Notes: generated by a model from the letters alone, not told the origin. A DNA stretch of 64,000 nucleotides from Pseudoxanthomonas sp. (GCF_002863005.1 NZ_PKDG01000009.1:62001-126000); one strand, 5' to 3'; shown: positions 15,322 to 24,767, counted from the stretch's first letter. Translations and numbers: made by a program.

Positions 15322-16632
15322 ATGCTTCGCGCCCATCGTTTGTTCGCCGCCGTGCTCGTCGCGACTGTCTCGCTGGCAGGCACGGACGCAGCGCAGGCAC
15401 AGGACTCCACGGCGTTCGCGGCGCTGGAGCGTGCGCAGCCCCAGCTCGTGCAGTGGCGGCGCGACCTCCACCAGCATCCCGAACTCGGCGAACAGGAAAC
15501 GCGCACCGCCAAGCGGGTCGCCGATCATCTGCGCTCGCTCGGCCTCACGGTGCGCACCGGCGTCGGCAAGACCGGCGTGGTCGCTGTGCTGAAGGGCGCG
15601 AAACCCGGCCCGCGCATCGCCCTGCGCGCCGACATGGACGCGCTGCCGGTGACCGAACAGACAGGCCTGCCCTTCGCGTCGAAGGTGAAAGCCGAATATC
15701 GTGGCCAGCCGGTCGGCGTGATGCATGCCTGCGGCCACGATGCGCACGTCGCGATCCTGATGGGCGTGGCGCAGGCGCTCGTCGCCGCGAAGGACGAACT
15801 CGCCGGCGAAGTGATGTTCGTGTTCCAGCCGGCGGAAGAGGGCCCGCCGGTCGCGGGCGCGGTGTTCGGCGCGGCGCTGATGCTGCAGGACGGCGTGTTC
15901 AAGGACTTCACCCCCGATGCCGTGTTCGGCCTGCACGTCTGGGCCGGCCTGCCGGTCGGCAGCGTGGGCTATCGCAGCGGGCCGCTGATGGCGGCGGCGG
16001 ACGAGTGGTCGCTGGTGGTGAAGGGCAAGCAGACGCATGGCTCGCGGCCGTGGGATGGCGTGGACCCGATCACCCTGGGCGCGCAGATCCTGCTGGGCAC
16101 GCAGAGCATGATCGCGCGGCAGGTGAACATCGCCACCAGCCCGGTGGTGCTGACCGCGGGCCAGTTCCAGGCCGGCGTGCGCTTCAACATCATTCCGGAC
16201 GAAGCGACCCTGGTCGGCACGCTGCGCACCTTCGACCCGACCGTGCGCGAGGACGTGATCGCGCGTTTCCGTCGCATCGCCGACGACTACGCGCACGCCA
16301 GTGGCGGCAGCGCCGAACTGAAGGTCGCCAACAACGCGCCTGCCACCATCAACCAGCCTGCGCTCACCCAGCGCGTACGGCCGTCGCTGGAGAAGGCGGT
16401 GGGCGCGGCGAACGTGGTCGAGATGCCGTTGGTGACCGTGGCCGAAGACTTCTCGCAGTTCGCCAACACGGTACCCGGTTTCTACTTTTTCGTCGGCTCG
16501 ACGTCGAAGGGGATCGATCCGGCTACCGCACCGATCAATCATTCGCCGCAGTTCCTGCTCGACGAACAGGCGCTGCAGACCGGCAGCCAGGCGATGCTGC
16601 AGGTGGCGCTGGATTACCTGCGCTCGCCTTGA
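15322..16632 (+). CDS. M20 family amidohydrolase, exported (paralogue 1)
   Basis: 436 residues. Signal peptide MLRAHRLFAAVLVATVSLAG...AQAQ (about 1-27). M20D (hippurate/IAA-amino acid hydrolase-like) motifs: RADMDALPV (102-110), MHACGHDAH (134-142, metal ligands C137 and H139), FQPAEEG (E172/E173), HGSRPWDGVDP in the lid domain, and the late AEDFSQF. It should hydrolyse N-acyl amino acids or similar amides in the periplasm. A paralogue with the same layout lies 1.1 kb downstream, beyond a convergent TauE-type permease; the two share long identical stretches, pointing to duplication. Confidence 0.9.
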   Translation: MLRAHRLFAAVLVATVSLAGTDAAQAQDSTAFAALERAQPQLVQWRRDLHQHPELGEQETRTAKRVADHLRSLGLTVRTGVGKTGVVAVLKGAKPGPRIALRADMDALPVTEQTGLPFASKVKAEYRGQPVGVMHACGHDAHVAILMGVAQALVAAKDELAGEVMFVFQPAEEGPPVAGAVFGAALMLQDGVFKDFTPDAVFGLHVWAGLPVGSVGYRSGPLMAAADEWSLVVKGKQTHGSRPWDGVDPITLGAQILLGTQSMIARQVNIATSPVVLTAGQFQAGVRFNIIPDEATLVGTLRTFDPTVREDVIARFRRIADDYAHASGGSAELKVANNAPATINQPALTQRVRPSLEKAVGAANVVEMPLVTVAEDFSQFANTVPGFYFFVGSTSKGIDPATAPINHSPQFLLDEQALQTGSQAMLQVALDYLRSP

Positions 16633-16634
16633 TG

Positions 16635-16790
16635 TCGCCCTCTCCCCGCCTGCGGGGAGAGGGTGCCGAAGGCGGGTGAGGGGCGACGAAGCCGCCGAGT
16701 GCGACATGCGCAGGCTGCAACCGAAGTATCGCGCTCGCCCCTCATCCGCCCTCCGGGCACCTTCTCCCCGCCGCGCGGGGAGAAGGGTTA
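16635..16790. repeat. B-family repeat pair
   Basis: CCTCTCCCCGCCTGCGGGGA with the GAGGGTGCCGAAGGCGGGTG tail (16638-16684) and an inverted partner CCCCTCATCCGCCCTCCGGG / CCTTCTCCCCGCCGCGCGGG (about 16738-16789). Lies between convergent genes; the right arm abuts the TauE stop codon. Confidence 0.8.
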
Positions 16791-17573
16791 GAACCCCGTC
16801 CACACCCGCAACGGATGCTGCGGATCCGCCAGCAGGCGGATCGCCAGCGCGATCGACACGGTGACCAGCAGCGGCTTGATGATCCGCGCACCCTGCTTCA
16901 TCGCGAAGCGCGAGCCCAGCTGCGCACCAAGGAACTGGCCTGCGCCCATCAGCAGGCCGATCTTCCACAACACCGCGCCGTGCAGCAGGAACACGCCGAA
17001 CGCGCCGAGGTTGGAGCCGAAGTTGAGGAACTTGGTGTGTGCAGTGGCCTTGAGGATGCCGAAGCCGGCCAGCGCGACGAAGCCCAGCATCAGGAACGAG
17101 CCGGTGCCCGGGCCGAACACGCCGTCGTAGAAGCCGATCGCCGGGACGAAGGTCAGCGCGAACACCTGCGGGCGCATGCGCTGGTGCCGGTCCACGTGAC
17201 CGATGTCGGGCTTCATGCCGAAGTACACCGCGATGCCGACCAGCAGGAACGGCAGCGCCCACTTCAACCAATCCACCGGGATGATCGTGGCCAGCAATGC
17301 ACCCCCGACGGCGCCGAGCCCCGCGGTCAGCACCATCGGCAGCTGGCCCTTGAGGTCGACGTGTCCATGGCGCGCGTAGGCCCAGCTCGCCGAGCCCGAG
17401 CCGAACAGCGACTGCAGCTTGTTCGTGCCCAGCACCTGCAGCGGCGGGATGCCGGCCAGCAGCATGGCGGGAATGGTGATCATGCCGCCGCCACCGGCGA
17501 TGGCATCGATGAAACCTGCCAGCATCGCGGCGAGGAACAGCAGCAAGAGCACCTGCAGGGCGAGATCGGGCAT
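16788..17573 (-). CDS. TSUP family permease (TauE/SafE)
   Basis: 261 residues and about eight membrane segments. The family signature GFIDAIAGGGGMITIPAML (20-38) and its internal repeat-like LGTNKLQSLFGSGSA and FYDGVFGPGTGSFLM are present. TSUP proteins export or import small sulfur or organic anions such as sulfite, sulfoacetate or taurine derivatives. It sits between, and convergent or divergent to, two paralogous exported amidohydrolases, so it may have been caught in their duplication. The substrate is unknown. Confidence 0.9.
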   Translation of the reverse strand: MPDLALQVLLLLFLAAMLAGFIDAIAGGGGMITIPAMLLAGIPPLQVLGTNKLQSLFGSGSASWAYARHGHVDLKGQLPMVLTAGLGAVGGALLATIIPVDWLKWALPFLLVGIAVYFGMKPDIGHVDRHQRMRPQVFALTFVPAIGFYDGVFGPGTGSFLMLGFVALAGFGILKATAHTKFLNFGSNLGAFGVFLLHGAVLWKIGLLMGAGQFLGAQLGSRFAMKQGARIIKPLLVTVSIALAIRLLADPQHPLRVWTGF

Positions 17574-17706
17574 GGTGGTTCCGGCGGGGAGCGGAGGCGT
17601 CGCCAGCCGTGATCGGCCACACGGAACGCCTGCGCATTCTAAGGTGGCATGCGCGCCGTCGCGACGCAGGCGTTAGCATCGGGGCTTGCCTCCAGGAGCC
17701 GACCCG

Positions 17707-19032
17707 ATGCGCCACGCACGTCCTCTCGCCGTTTCCCTGCTCGCCCTCGCCTGCGCCCTGCCCGCCGCCGCGCAGGATGCCGCGCCCACGCAACGGCCGG
17801 AAGTCGCCGCCGCAGGCAAGGCCGTGCAGCAACAGGTGATCGACTGGCGCCGGCACTTCCACCAGTACCCGGAGCTGTCCAACCGCGAGGAGCAGACGTC
17901 GAAGCGCGTGGCCGAGGAACTGCGCAAGCTGGGCCTGCAGCCGCGCACCGGCATCGCGCGCCACGGCGTCACCGCGGTGATCAAGGGCGGCAGGCCCGGC
18001 CCGCGCATCGCCCTGCGCGCCGACATGGACGCGCTGCCGGTCACCGAGCGCAACCGCCTGCCGTTCGCATCGAAGGCGACATCGACCTACCGCGGCGAGA
18101 CCGTCGGCGTGATGCATGCCTGCGGCCACGACGCGCATACCGGCATCCTGCTGGGCGTGGCAAAGGCGCTGGTCGGCATGAAGGACACGCTGCCCGGCGA
18201 AGTGCTGCTGGTGTTCCAGCCCGCCGAGGAAGGCGCGCCGGCCGGCGAGGAAGGGGGCGCGGAGCTGATGTTGAAGGAAGGCGTGTTCAAGGACTTCAAG
18301 CCCGAGGCGGTGTTCGGCCTGCACGTGTTCTCGTCGATTCCGGCCGGCCAGATCGGCGTGCGCCAGGGCCCGCTGATGGCGGCGTCCGACAGCTTCACCC
18401 TGAAGGTCATCGGCCGGCAGACGCACGGCTCGCGGCCGTGGGGCGGCGTGGACCCGATCGTCGCGATGGCCGATGTTATCGGCACCACCCAGACCATCGT
18501 CAGCCGCCGCACCGACATCTCCAAGCTGCCCGCGGTGGTGAGCTTCGGCGCGATCAAGGGCGGCATCCGCTACAACATCATCCCCGACGACGTCGAAGTG
18601 GTCGGCACCATCCGCACCTTCGACGAAGGCATGCGGCAGAAGATCTTCGCCGACCTGAAGAGCGTCGCCACCCACGTCAGCGCCGCGCACGGCGCGAAGG
18701 TGGAAGCCAGCGTGCCCGACAACGACGGCAATCCCGTCACCGTCAATAACCCCGAGCTCACCGCGCAGATGCTGCCCAGCCTGCAGGCCGTCGTGGGCAC
18801 GGACAACGTCATCACCCCGGGCCTGCAGATGGGCGCGGAGGATTTCTCGTTCTATGCGCGCGAAGTGCCGTCGATGTTCTTCTTCGTCGGCAGCACGGCC
18901 AAGGGCATCGATCCGGTCACCGCACCGAGCAACCACTCGCCGGAGTTCATGCTGGACGAATCCTCGCTCGACATCGGCCTGCGTGCGCTGCTGCAGGTGA
19001 CCCTGGATTACCTGGAGAAGCCGAAGGGTTGA
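17707..19032 (+). CDS. M20 family amidohydrolase, exported (paralogue 2)
   Basis: 441 residues. Signal peptide MRHARPLAVSLLALACALPAAAQ. It has the same motif set as paralogue 1: RADMDALPV (104-112), MHACGHDAH (136-144; C139, H141), FQPAEEG (E174), HGSRPWGGVDP and AEDFSFY. GEEGGAELM is an insertion relative to paralogue 1. Predicted periplasmic hydrolase of N-acyl amino acids. The ATG at 17707 is preferred to 17686 because it directly begins the signal peptide. It is divergent from the TauE-type permease with a 133-bp gap that must contain both promoters. Confidence 0.9.
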   Translation: MRHARPLAVSLLALACALPAAAQDAAPTQRPEVAAAGKAVQQQVIDWRRHFHQYPELSNREEQTSKRVAEELRKLGLQPRTGIARHGVTAVIKGGRPGPRIALRADMDALPVTERNRLPFASKATSTYRGETVGVMHACGHDAHTGILLGVAKALVGMKDTLPGEVLLVFQPAEEGAPAGEEGGAELMLKEGVFKDFKPEAVFGLHVFSSIPAGQIGVRQGPLMAASDSFTLKVIGRQTHGSRPWGGVDPIVAMADVIGTTQTIVSRRTDISKLPAVVSFGAIKGGIRYNIIPDDVEVVGTIRTFDEGMRQKIFADLKSVATHVSAAHGAKVEASVPDNDGNPVTVNNPELTAQMLPSLQAVVGTDNVITPGLQMGAEDFSFYAREVPSMFFFVGSTAKGIDPVTAPSNHSPEFMLDESSLDIGLRALLQVTLDYLEKPKG

Positions 19033-19035
19033 GCG

Positions 19036-19227
19036 CTTTTTCCCTCTCCCTGCGAAGCGGGGAGAGGATGCCGAAGGCGGGGGAGGGGCGAACGGAGACA
19101 CGATGTTGCCGGCATCCGCGCTCCGGCAAGAGGCGATCTCACTAGACGGGCACACGCGCTTCACCGCCGGCGCGCGCCCCTCATCCGGCCTCCGGCCACC
19201 TTCTCCCCGCCTCGCGTGGAGAAGGAC
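19036..19227. repeat. B-family repeat pair
   Basis: CCCTCTCCCTGCGAAGCGGG / GAGAGGATGCCGAAGGCGGG (19042-19091), then the inverted partner CCCCTCATCCGGCCTCCGGC with CACCTTCTCCCCGCCTCGCG ending near 19227. Arms are more diverged than in other copies. Confidence 0.75.
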
Positions 19228-19303
19228 GCAGATGCGCCTTGCTACTCAAGCCACCCGCACGACGAGACAACTCCCCTCGCGTGACGGGGAGGAGGGCTCG
19301 ACA

Positions 19304-19687
19304 TCACCGGTGCTCGCCATCCACGTACAGCCATCGCCCGCCGATGCGGACAAAGCGGCTGCGCTCTTGCAGGCGCACCGCACTGCCGCCGCCGATGCGG
19401 TAGCGGGCGACGAACTCGACTTCGGCAGTGTCCGGCCCAGTGATGCGGTGCGATTTCACCGCGAGCCCGAGCCACGTCGTCCTCGGTGCACCGGGGGCGT
19501 CCAGGCCGATTTCGTCTGGCCGCGTGTCGGGATGCCAGGTCGTACGCAGGTAGTCCGCGTTGCCGGTGACGAAGGCGCTGTAGCGCGAGCGCATCAGCGC
19601 TTCGGCATCAGGCGCGGGCTCACCGCCGTGATAGCGGCCGCAGCAGGCCGCGTAGTCGCGGCTGGTGCCACAGGGGCAGGCATTCAT
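19304..19687 (-). CDS. YchJ-like SEC-C motif protein
   Basis: 127 residues. The N-terminal metal-binding SEC-C-like motif is [13 protein letters not shown] (C4, C6, C15, C16), followed by [21 protein letters not shown], the conserved core of the YchJ/UPF0225 family, and an NTF2-like C-terminal half with FVARYRIGG. The family probably binds zinc; its role is unknown. It is shorter than E. coli YchJ because the second C-terminal SEC-C motif is missing, as in many relatives. It lies 145 bp downstream of folE on the same strand, separated by an A-type repeat pair. Confidence 0.87.
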   Translation of the reverse strand: MNACPCGTSRDYAACCGRYHGGEPAPDAEALMRSRYSAFVTGNADYLRTTWHPDTRPDEIGLDAPGAPRTTWLGLAVKSHRITGPDTAEVEFVARYRIGGGSAVRLQERSRFVRIGGRWLYVDGEHR

Positions 19688-19700
19688 GGCTTCGCTTCAC

Positions 19701-19818
19701 TGTAGGAGCGACGTAAGTCGCGACCGGGCACCTTCAGGCTACAGGAAGGTTGATTCCTCAAGATGAGCAAGCACATGGACAGTGACATCATGCGGTCGCG
19801 ACTTACGTCGCTCCTACA
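19701..19818. repeat. A-family paired inverted repeat (REPIN-like)
   Basis: TGTAGGAGCGACGTAAGTCG/CGACCG and inverted CGGTCGCGACTTACGTCGCT/CCTACA arms, about 65 bp apart. Same TGTAGG variant in both arms. Confidence 0.88.
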
Positions 19819-19832
19819 ACAGCCACACGCAC

Positions 19833-20438
19833 TCAACGCTTCCCGTGGCCCGTCTCGATGAAGCGCAGGAATTCCGCGCGGGTGCGCGCGTCCTCGCGGA
19901 AGGTGCCCAGCATCTTGCTGGTCACCATGCTGACCCCGCGCTTGTGCACGCCGCGGGTGGTCATGCATTCGTGCGCGCCGTCGACCACGACGGCCACGCC
20001 GCGCGGCTGCAACACGTCCTGGATGCACTGCGCGATCTGCGCGGTCATCTTCTCCTGCACCTGGAAGCGGCGCGCGTACACGTCCACCACGCGCGCCAGC
20101 TTGCTGATGCCGACCACCTTGCCGGCCGGGAGGTAGCCCACGTGGGCACGGCCGATGATCGGCGCCATGTGGTGTTCGCAGTGGCTTTCGAATTCGATGT
20201 CGCGCAGCACGATCATCTCGTCGTAGCCGGCGACTTCCTCGAAGGTGCGCGCCAGGTACTCGCGCGGATCCATCTGGTAACCGCTGAACCAGTCGCGGTA
20301 GGCCTTGGCCACGCGCTTGGGCGTATCGAGCAGGCCTTCGCGCGTGGGATCTTCGCCCGCCCACTCCAGCAACACGCGTACCGCATCCTCGGCCTGCGCC
20401 TGGGTGACCTTGCCGGGATTGTCGTCGGACGGGTTCAT
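19833..20438 (-). CDS. folE: GTP cyclohydrolase I
   Basis: 201 residues. It converts GTP to 7,8-dihydroneopterin triphosphate, the first step of tetrahydrofolate and tetrahydropterin synthesis. Zinc ligands C87 and H90 are in [20 protein letters not shown] and C158 in [28 protein letters not shown] is the conserved substrate-binding block. The start [20 protein letters not shown] is a little longer than the core. It is divergent from the M3 peptidase. Its pterin product line also matters for PhhA, whose gene lies 19 kb away. Confidence 0.96.
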   Translation of the reverse strand: MNPSDDNPGKVTQAQAEDAVRVLLEWAGEDPTREGLLDTPKRVAKAYRDWFSGYQMDPREYLARTFEEVAGYDEMIVLRDIEFESHCEHHMAPIIGRAHVGYLPAGKVVGISKLARVVDVYARRFQVQEKMTAQIAQCIQDVLQPRGVAVVVDGAHECMTTRGVHKRGVSMVTSKMLGTFREDARTRAEFLRFIETGHGKR

Positions 20439-20626
20439 CGCATGGATTCCTGCGGGGGGCGGGGAGGATAACGCATTTGTCTGGCGGGGCCCTTACGGTG
20501 CGCAGGGGCGCGTGGATGCGACCGCGGTCGGCCGGCACTCGCCAAGCCGCGCGTGCAGGCGCACGCTATGCCCCGGTCCACCACCGTGACGGGCGATCCC
20601 GTCGAAGTCCGTTTCCGGAGTTCTCC

Positions 20627-22774
20627 ATGCTGCGTACGCTGTTGCTTTCCTCCGCCATCGCCGTCGCCCTGTCCGCCTGCGGCGACCGCCCCGCTTCCGA
20701 AACCGCCATGCCCGCCACCGCCACCACACCCGCCCAGGGCGAAAACCCCCTGTTCACCGCCAGCACGCTGCCGTTCCAGGCGCCGCCGTTCGACAGGATC
20801 AAGGACGCCGACTACCAGCCCGCCATCGAGGAAGGCATGCGCCAGCACCTGGCCGAGGTGCGCAAGATCGCGGACAACGCCGAGCCGGTCACCTTCGCGA
20901 ATACCTTCGAGGCGCTGGAGCGCAGCGGCACGCTGCTGACGCGCGCGACCAGCCTGTTCTTCGCGATGACCGGCGCCAACACCAATCCCGCGCTGCAGGC
21001 CGCCGAGGAAGCGCTCGCGCCGAAGCTGGCCGAGCACAGCGACAGCATCCACCTGGATCCCGCGCTGTTCGCCCGCGTGAAGGCGGTCTACGACCAGCGC
21101 GACGCGCTCGGCCTGACGCCGGAACAGAAGACCGTCGTCGAACACACCTACGACGGCTTCGTGCGCGCCGGTGCGCAACTGTCGGACGCCGACAAGGCCG
21201 AGCTGCGCAAGCTCAACAGCGAGGAATCCTCGCTGACCACCGCCTTCGGCAACAAGCTGCTGGCGGCCGGCAACGCCGGCGGCGTGTTCGTCACCGACAA
21301 GGCGAAGCTGGGCGGCATGGACGAAGGCGCGATCGCCGCCGCTGCCGATGCGGCAAAGGCCGCAGGCAAGGACGGCCAGTGGCTGCTGAGCCTGCAGAAC
21401 ACCACCCAGCAGCCGGCATTGGGCTCGCTGAAGGACCGTGCGCTGCGCGAGCAGCTGATGGCCGCCTCGCTGGGCCGCGCCGAGAAGGGCGACGGCAACG
21501 ACACCCGCGCGACCATCCAGCGCCTGGCCGAACTGCGCGCGCGCAAGGCGCAGCTCCTCGGCTTCCCGAACTATGCCGCCTACAGCATCGCCGACCAGAT
21601 GGCCGGCACGCCCGAGGTCGCCCTGAAGCTGCTCACCGACACCGTGCCCGCCGCGACCGCGCGGGCGCGTGCCGAGCTCGCCAAGATCCAGGGCGTGGTG
21701 GATGCGCAGAAGGGCGGCTTCACCGCCGGCGCGGCCGACTGGGACTTCTACGCCGAGCAGGTGCGCAAGGCCGAGTTCGACCTGGACGAGTCGCAGATCA
21801 AGCCTTACTTCGAGCTGGACCGCGTGTTGAAGGACGGCGTGTTCTTCGCTGCCAACCAGCTGTACGGCATCACCGCGAAGGAGCGCAAGGACATCCCGGT
21901 CTACCATCCGGACGTACGCGTGTTCGACATCATGGATGCGGACGGCAAGCAGCTGGCGCTGTTCTACCTGGATCCGTTCAAGCGCGAGAGCAAGCAGGGC
22001 GGCGCGTGGATGGGAAACTTCGTCGAGCAGAACGGCCTGACCGGCGACATCCCGGTGGTCTACAACGTGGAGAACTTCACCAAGCCCGCCGCCGGCCAGC
22101 CCGCACTGTTGAGCTTCGACGACGTCACCACGCTGTTCCACGAATTCGGCCACGCACTGCACGGCTTCTTCTCGAAGACGCAGTACCCCAGCGTGGCCGG
22201 CACCAACGTGCCGCGCGACTTTGTCGAGTTCCCGTCGCAGTTCAACGAGCACTGGGCGCTGGACCCGAAGGTGTTCGCCCACTACGCCAAGCACTATCAG
22301 AGCGGCGAGGCGATGCCGCAGGCGCTGGTCGACAAGATCGTCAAGGCGCGCACCTTCAACCAGGGCTACGCGACCACCGAGTACCTGTCGGCGGCCCTGC
22401 TCGACCTCGCGTGGCACACGCTGCCTGCCGGCGGCGGCCAGCAGGACGTGGATGCGTTCGAGAAGCAGGCACTTGCCAGGTACAAGGTCGACCTGGCGGC
22501 GGTGCCACCGCGCTACCGCACCAGCTACTTCAGCCACATCTGGGGTGGCGGCTACGCGGCCGGCTACTACGCCTACTTCGGTGCGGAAGTGCTGGACCAC
22601 GACGCCTTCCAGTGGTTCCGCGAGCACGGTGGCCTGACCCGCGAGAACGGGCAGGTCTTCCGCGACAAGGTGTTGTCGATCGGCCACTCGCGCGACTTGG
22701 CTGAGGCCTATCGCGCATTCCGCGGCAAGGATCCGAGCGTCGAACCGTTGCTGGAGCATCGCGGCCTGAAGTAA
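20627..22774 (+). CDS. dcp: M3 family metallopeptidase (Dcp/oligopeptidase A-like), lipoprotein
   Basis: 715 residues. A lipoprotein signal MLRTLLLSSAIAVALSAC places the lipidated cysteine at residue 18. A long helical region precedes the M3 zinc motif HEFGHALH (505-512), with the third ligand Glu expected in FVEFPSQFNEHW and the substrate-loop HIWGGGYAAGYYAYF. M3 enzymes of this clade cleave dipeptides from peptide C-termini. The lipobox suggests an envelope-anchored form acting on periplasmic peptides. CCGGAG lies just before the ATG. A strong terminator follows. Confidence 0.93.
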   Translation: MLRTLLLSSAIAVALSACGDRPASETAMPATATTPAQGENPLFTASTLPFQAPPFDRIKDADYQPAIEEGMRQHLAEVRKIADNAEPVTFANTFEALERSGTLLTRATSLFFAMTGANTNPALQAAEEALAPKLAEHSDSIHLDPALFARVKAVYDQRDALGLTPEQKTVVEHTYDGFVRAGAQLSDADKAELRKLNSEESSLTTAFGNKLLAAGNAGGVFVTDKAKLGGMDEGAIAAAADAAKAAGKDGQWLLSLQNTTQQPALGSLKDRALREQLMAASLGRAEKGDGNDTRATIQRLAELRARKAQLLGFPNYAAYSIADQMAGTPEVALKLLTDTVPAATARARAELAKIQGVVDAQKGGFTAGAADWDFYAEQVRKAEFDLDESQIKPYFELDRVLKDGVFFAANQLYGITAKERKDIPVYHPDVRVFDIMDADGKQLALFYLDPFKRESKQGGAWMGNFVEQNGLTGDIPVVYNVENFTKPAAGQPALLSFDDVTTLFHEFGHALHGFFSKTQYPSVAGTNVPRDFVEFPSQFNEHWALDPKVFAHYAKHYQSGEAMPQALVDKIVKARTFNQGYATTEYLSAALLDLAWHTLPAGGGQQDVDAFEKQALARYKVDLAAVPPRYRTSYFSHIWGGGYAAGYYAYFGAEVLDHDAFQWFREHGGLTRENGQVFRDKVLSIGHSRDLAEAYRAFRGKDPSVEPLLEHRGLK

Positions 22775-22800
22775 CCGGCGTTGCATGGCCGGAAGAAAGC

Positions 22801-22830
22801 AAGGCCCGCGCATGCGGGCCTTCTTTTTTC
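22801..22830 (+). terminator. intrinsic terminator after the M3 peptidase
   Basis: A 9-bp perfect stem AAGGCCCGC/GCGGGCCTT with a GCAT loop is followed by TTCTTTTTTC. It lies 26 bp after the peptidase stop codon. Confidence 0.92.
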
Positions 22831-22856
22831 CGACGGCAGGCCACGGGGCCGCTGCA

Positions 22857-23408
22857 TCATTCGGCCGCGGTCGGCGCGCCCATGTTGCCTTTGCTGTACA
22901 TGCCCGAGCGATCGAAGCAGCAGGCACGGCGCTTGCCGGAAGCGAGCATGTCGCAGGCGGTAGCGATGCGTTTCACGCGCGTCTCGGCCTTCTTGCCTGA
23001 CGTCATCCAGTGGATCCAGTCGCGGCGAGCGACCGGGGTCAGCGTCGTCCACACCGCTTTCGCCTCCGGCGCTGCGGCGAGTGCCTTGCGGATGTCCGGC
23101 GGTACTATGGGTTCAGGCTCCTCCTTCACCGGCGCGACGATCAGTTCGACCTTGTCGCCCGCGGCAACGCCGGCAGCGTCGCGCAGTGCCTTTTCCACCT
23201 TCAGCCAGTGGCTGCCTTCGCCATCGGGTTCCAGCGTGGCCGTGAACGGTTTGCCCGCGAACGTGCCTTCCACTGTCGTCATGCTGCGCGTGGGCAACTT
23301 GGCACTGGCCGCCTTCGGCAATACGAGGAAGGTCCACGTCGCGGCTTCTGGCTCGGCGGGGCGCTGCAGCGTGGCGTTGAAGCGGATGCGGGCGGTCGAC
23401 GAGGTCAT
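22857..23408 (-). CDS. YdeI/OmpD-associated family protein (DUF1905)
   Basis: 183 residues. The N-terminal half (FNATLQRPAEPEAATWTFLVLP, GTFAGKPFTATLEPDGEGSHW) is the DUF1905 beta domain; the C-terminal helical half (DIRKALAAAPEAKAVWTTL, RRDWIHWMTSGKKAETRVKR) is the YdeI/bacteriocin-protection-type domain. Biochemical function is unknown. The start at 23408 (MTSSTARIRF) matches the domain start; 15 upstream codons are dismissed. The C-terminus has an unusual CC pair and an uncharged tail. It is 55 bp downstream of the cysteine hydrolase gene on the same strand. Confidence 0.8.
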   Translation of the reverse strand: MTSSTARIRFNATLQRPAEPEAATWTFLVLPKAASAKLPTRSMTTVEGTFAGKPFTATLEPDGEGSHWLKVEKALRDAAGVAAGDKVELIVAPVKEEPEPIVPPDIRKALAAAPEAKAVWTTLTPVARRDWIHWMTSGKKAETRVKRIATACDMLASGKRRACCFDRSGMYSKGNMGAPTAAE

Positions 23409-23463
23409 GGCGGCATGGTAATGCGGTAGGGACACCCCGTCGTGAAGACGCACCGTCCCGGTC

Positions 23464-24078
23464 TCATTCTGGAAACATCTTCGCCACCGACTGCGTCGTC
23501 AGCACGCAGGCACCGAGTGTGTGCGACATCAGAGCGACCGCGTTGCGCAGCCGCGCCGGACTGATCGCGGCCACCGCATCCCTGGGCACCCACAACGCGA
23601 ACTCACGCATGTTGGCGTCCTGCGCCGTGGCCAACACGCAGGCATCGGCGGCGACTCCTGTTAGCACGAGCCGGCGTACACCCAGCTTCGCCAGCAGGAT
23701 CGGCAATGGCGTCGCCAGGAAGCCGGAGTGTTTGGGCTTCAGCACGTGGTAGTCCTGCGGACGCGGCGCGAGCCGCTGCACGATGGCGGCCGAGGCACCG
23801 CCTCGCTCGCGGCAGGCGGTCACCAGGTCGCCGACATGGCCCTGCCAATGGGCGAAGTTGTCGTTCACGTAGATCGTCGGCGCGCCTGCCGCGTCGAAGC
23901 GTTCCCGCAACGCCACGATCCTCGGCGTGATGCGGACTGCGGCCGCGCCGAGGCGCGTCCCGCCCTCGAAATCGAACAGGTTGATCATGTCCAGCACGAT
24001 GAGCGCCGTTCCGTTCACGACACCGTGCCATCGATGGGTCGTTTCATGATGTGAACGTGCTGCATGCGTCACCGTCAC
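23464..24078 (-). CDS. isochorismatase-family cysteine hydrolase
   Basis: 204 residues. The catalytic triad of the family is visible: D30 (ALIVLDMINLF), K116 (KPKHSGF) and C147 (LTGVAADACVLAT). Members hydrolyse amides or ethers such as nicotinamide, N-carbamoyl compounds or isochorismate; the substrate here is not evident. The protein carries a 20-residue His-rich lead (THAARSHHETTHRWHG) before the core. It is divergent from the ferritin-like gene with only 58 bp between starts. Confidence 0.88.
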   Translation of the reverse strand: MTVTHAARSHHETTHRWHGVVNGTALIVLDMINLFDFEGGTRLGAAAVRITPRIVALRERFDAAGAPTIYVNDNFAHWQGHVGDLVTACRERGGASAAIVQRLAPRPQDYHVLKPKHSGFLATPLPILLAKLGVRRLVLTGVAADACVLATAQDANMREFALWVPRDAVAAISPARLRNAVALMSHTLGACVLTTQSVAKMFPE

Positions 24079-24136
24079 CTGATGTTTGCGTGGCCTGGCC
24101 TACAAGAGACACTCCTTCCTCCCGTGGAGTCTAGCC

Positions 24137-24757
24137 ATGGCACGTTCCCGCAACGTCAACACCGAACAGGTCCACGAACTTTTGCTGCAGGCGCTGGAGA
24201 CCGAACGCGGCGGCATCGAGATCTATACCGCCGCGATCAAGGCGGCGGTAAACAAGGACCTGAAGAAGGAATGGGGTGAATACCTCGAAGAAACGCGGAC
24301 GCACGAACAGGTGCTCATGCGCGTGTTCGAACAGCTGGGCATGGACACTGAAGAGGCCTCCCCGGGCCGCGCGGTCGTTGCGCACCAGGGCGCCTCGCTG
24401 GTCAAGGCCATCGAGATGGCGATGAAGACCGACAAGCCCGAGGCCGCCGAGCTGGTGGCTGCGGAATGCGTGGTACTGGCCGAAACCAAGGATCACCAGA
24501 ACTGGGAGCTGATCGGCAAGGTCGTCGAACAGGGTGGTGAGCTGGCCAAGGTGCTCGAGCCGGCGTATAAGGCCGTGGAAAGCGACGAGGACCATCACCT
24601 CTACCACACCATGGGCTGGTGCCGGGAACTGTGGATCCAGTCGCTCGGCATGCCAGCCGTCCTGCCGCCGCCCGAAGAGGTCAAGCAGGTCGAGACCGCC
24701 ATCGGCGCGTCGCGTGCCGAGCAGGCGCGTGAGCAGATGCTCGGCCGCAAGCACTGA
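24137..24757 (+). CDS. ferritin-like di-iron domain protein
   Basis: 206 residues, mostly helical, with a ferritin-like four-helix pattern. Likely metal ligands are E23/E28 (ETERGGIEIY), E51/E52 with H56 (EETRTHE), E110, E117 with H120 (AETKDH) and the DEDHH block at 150-154. It is not Dps, bacterioferritin or DUF892, although it resembles uncharacterised ferritin-like proteins seen in proteobacteria. A stress or iron-binding role is inferred. The ATG at 24137 is used because the upstream 17 codons overlap the divergent promoter region. A small unknown gene follows after 10 bp. Confidence 0.75.
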   Translation: MARSRNVNTEQVHELLLQALETERGGIEIYTAAIKAAVNKDLKKEWGEYLEETRTHEQVLMRVFEQLGMDTEEASPGRAVVAHQGASLVKAIEMAMKTDKPEAAELVAAECVVLAETKDHQNWELIGKVVEQGGELAKVLEPAYKAVESDEDHHLYHTMGWCRELWIQSLGMPAVLPPPEEVKQVETAIGASRAEQAREQMLGRKH

Positions 24758-24767
24758 CGGCGCGGGC

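Noticed and set aside
15286-19164. Open frame of 1292 codons on the minus strand
   Set aside because: It lies antisense to the two M20 genes and in another frame of tauE. Composition is the low-complexity Arg/Ala/His pattern of shadow frames in high-GC DNA.
20435-22927. 830-codon minus-strand frame
   Set aside because: Antisense to the M3 peptidase, whose zinc motif, lipobox and terminator are clear.
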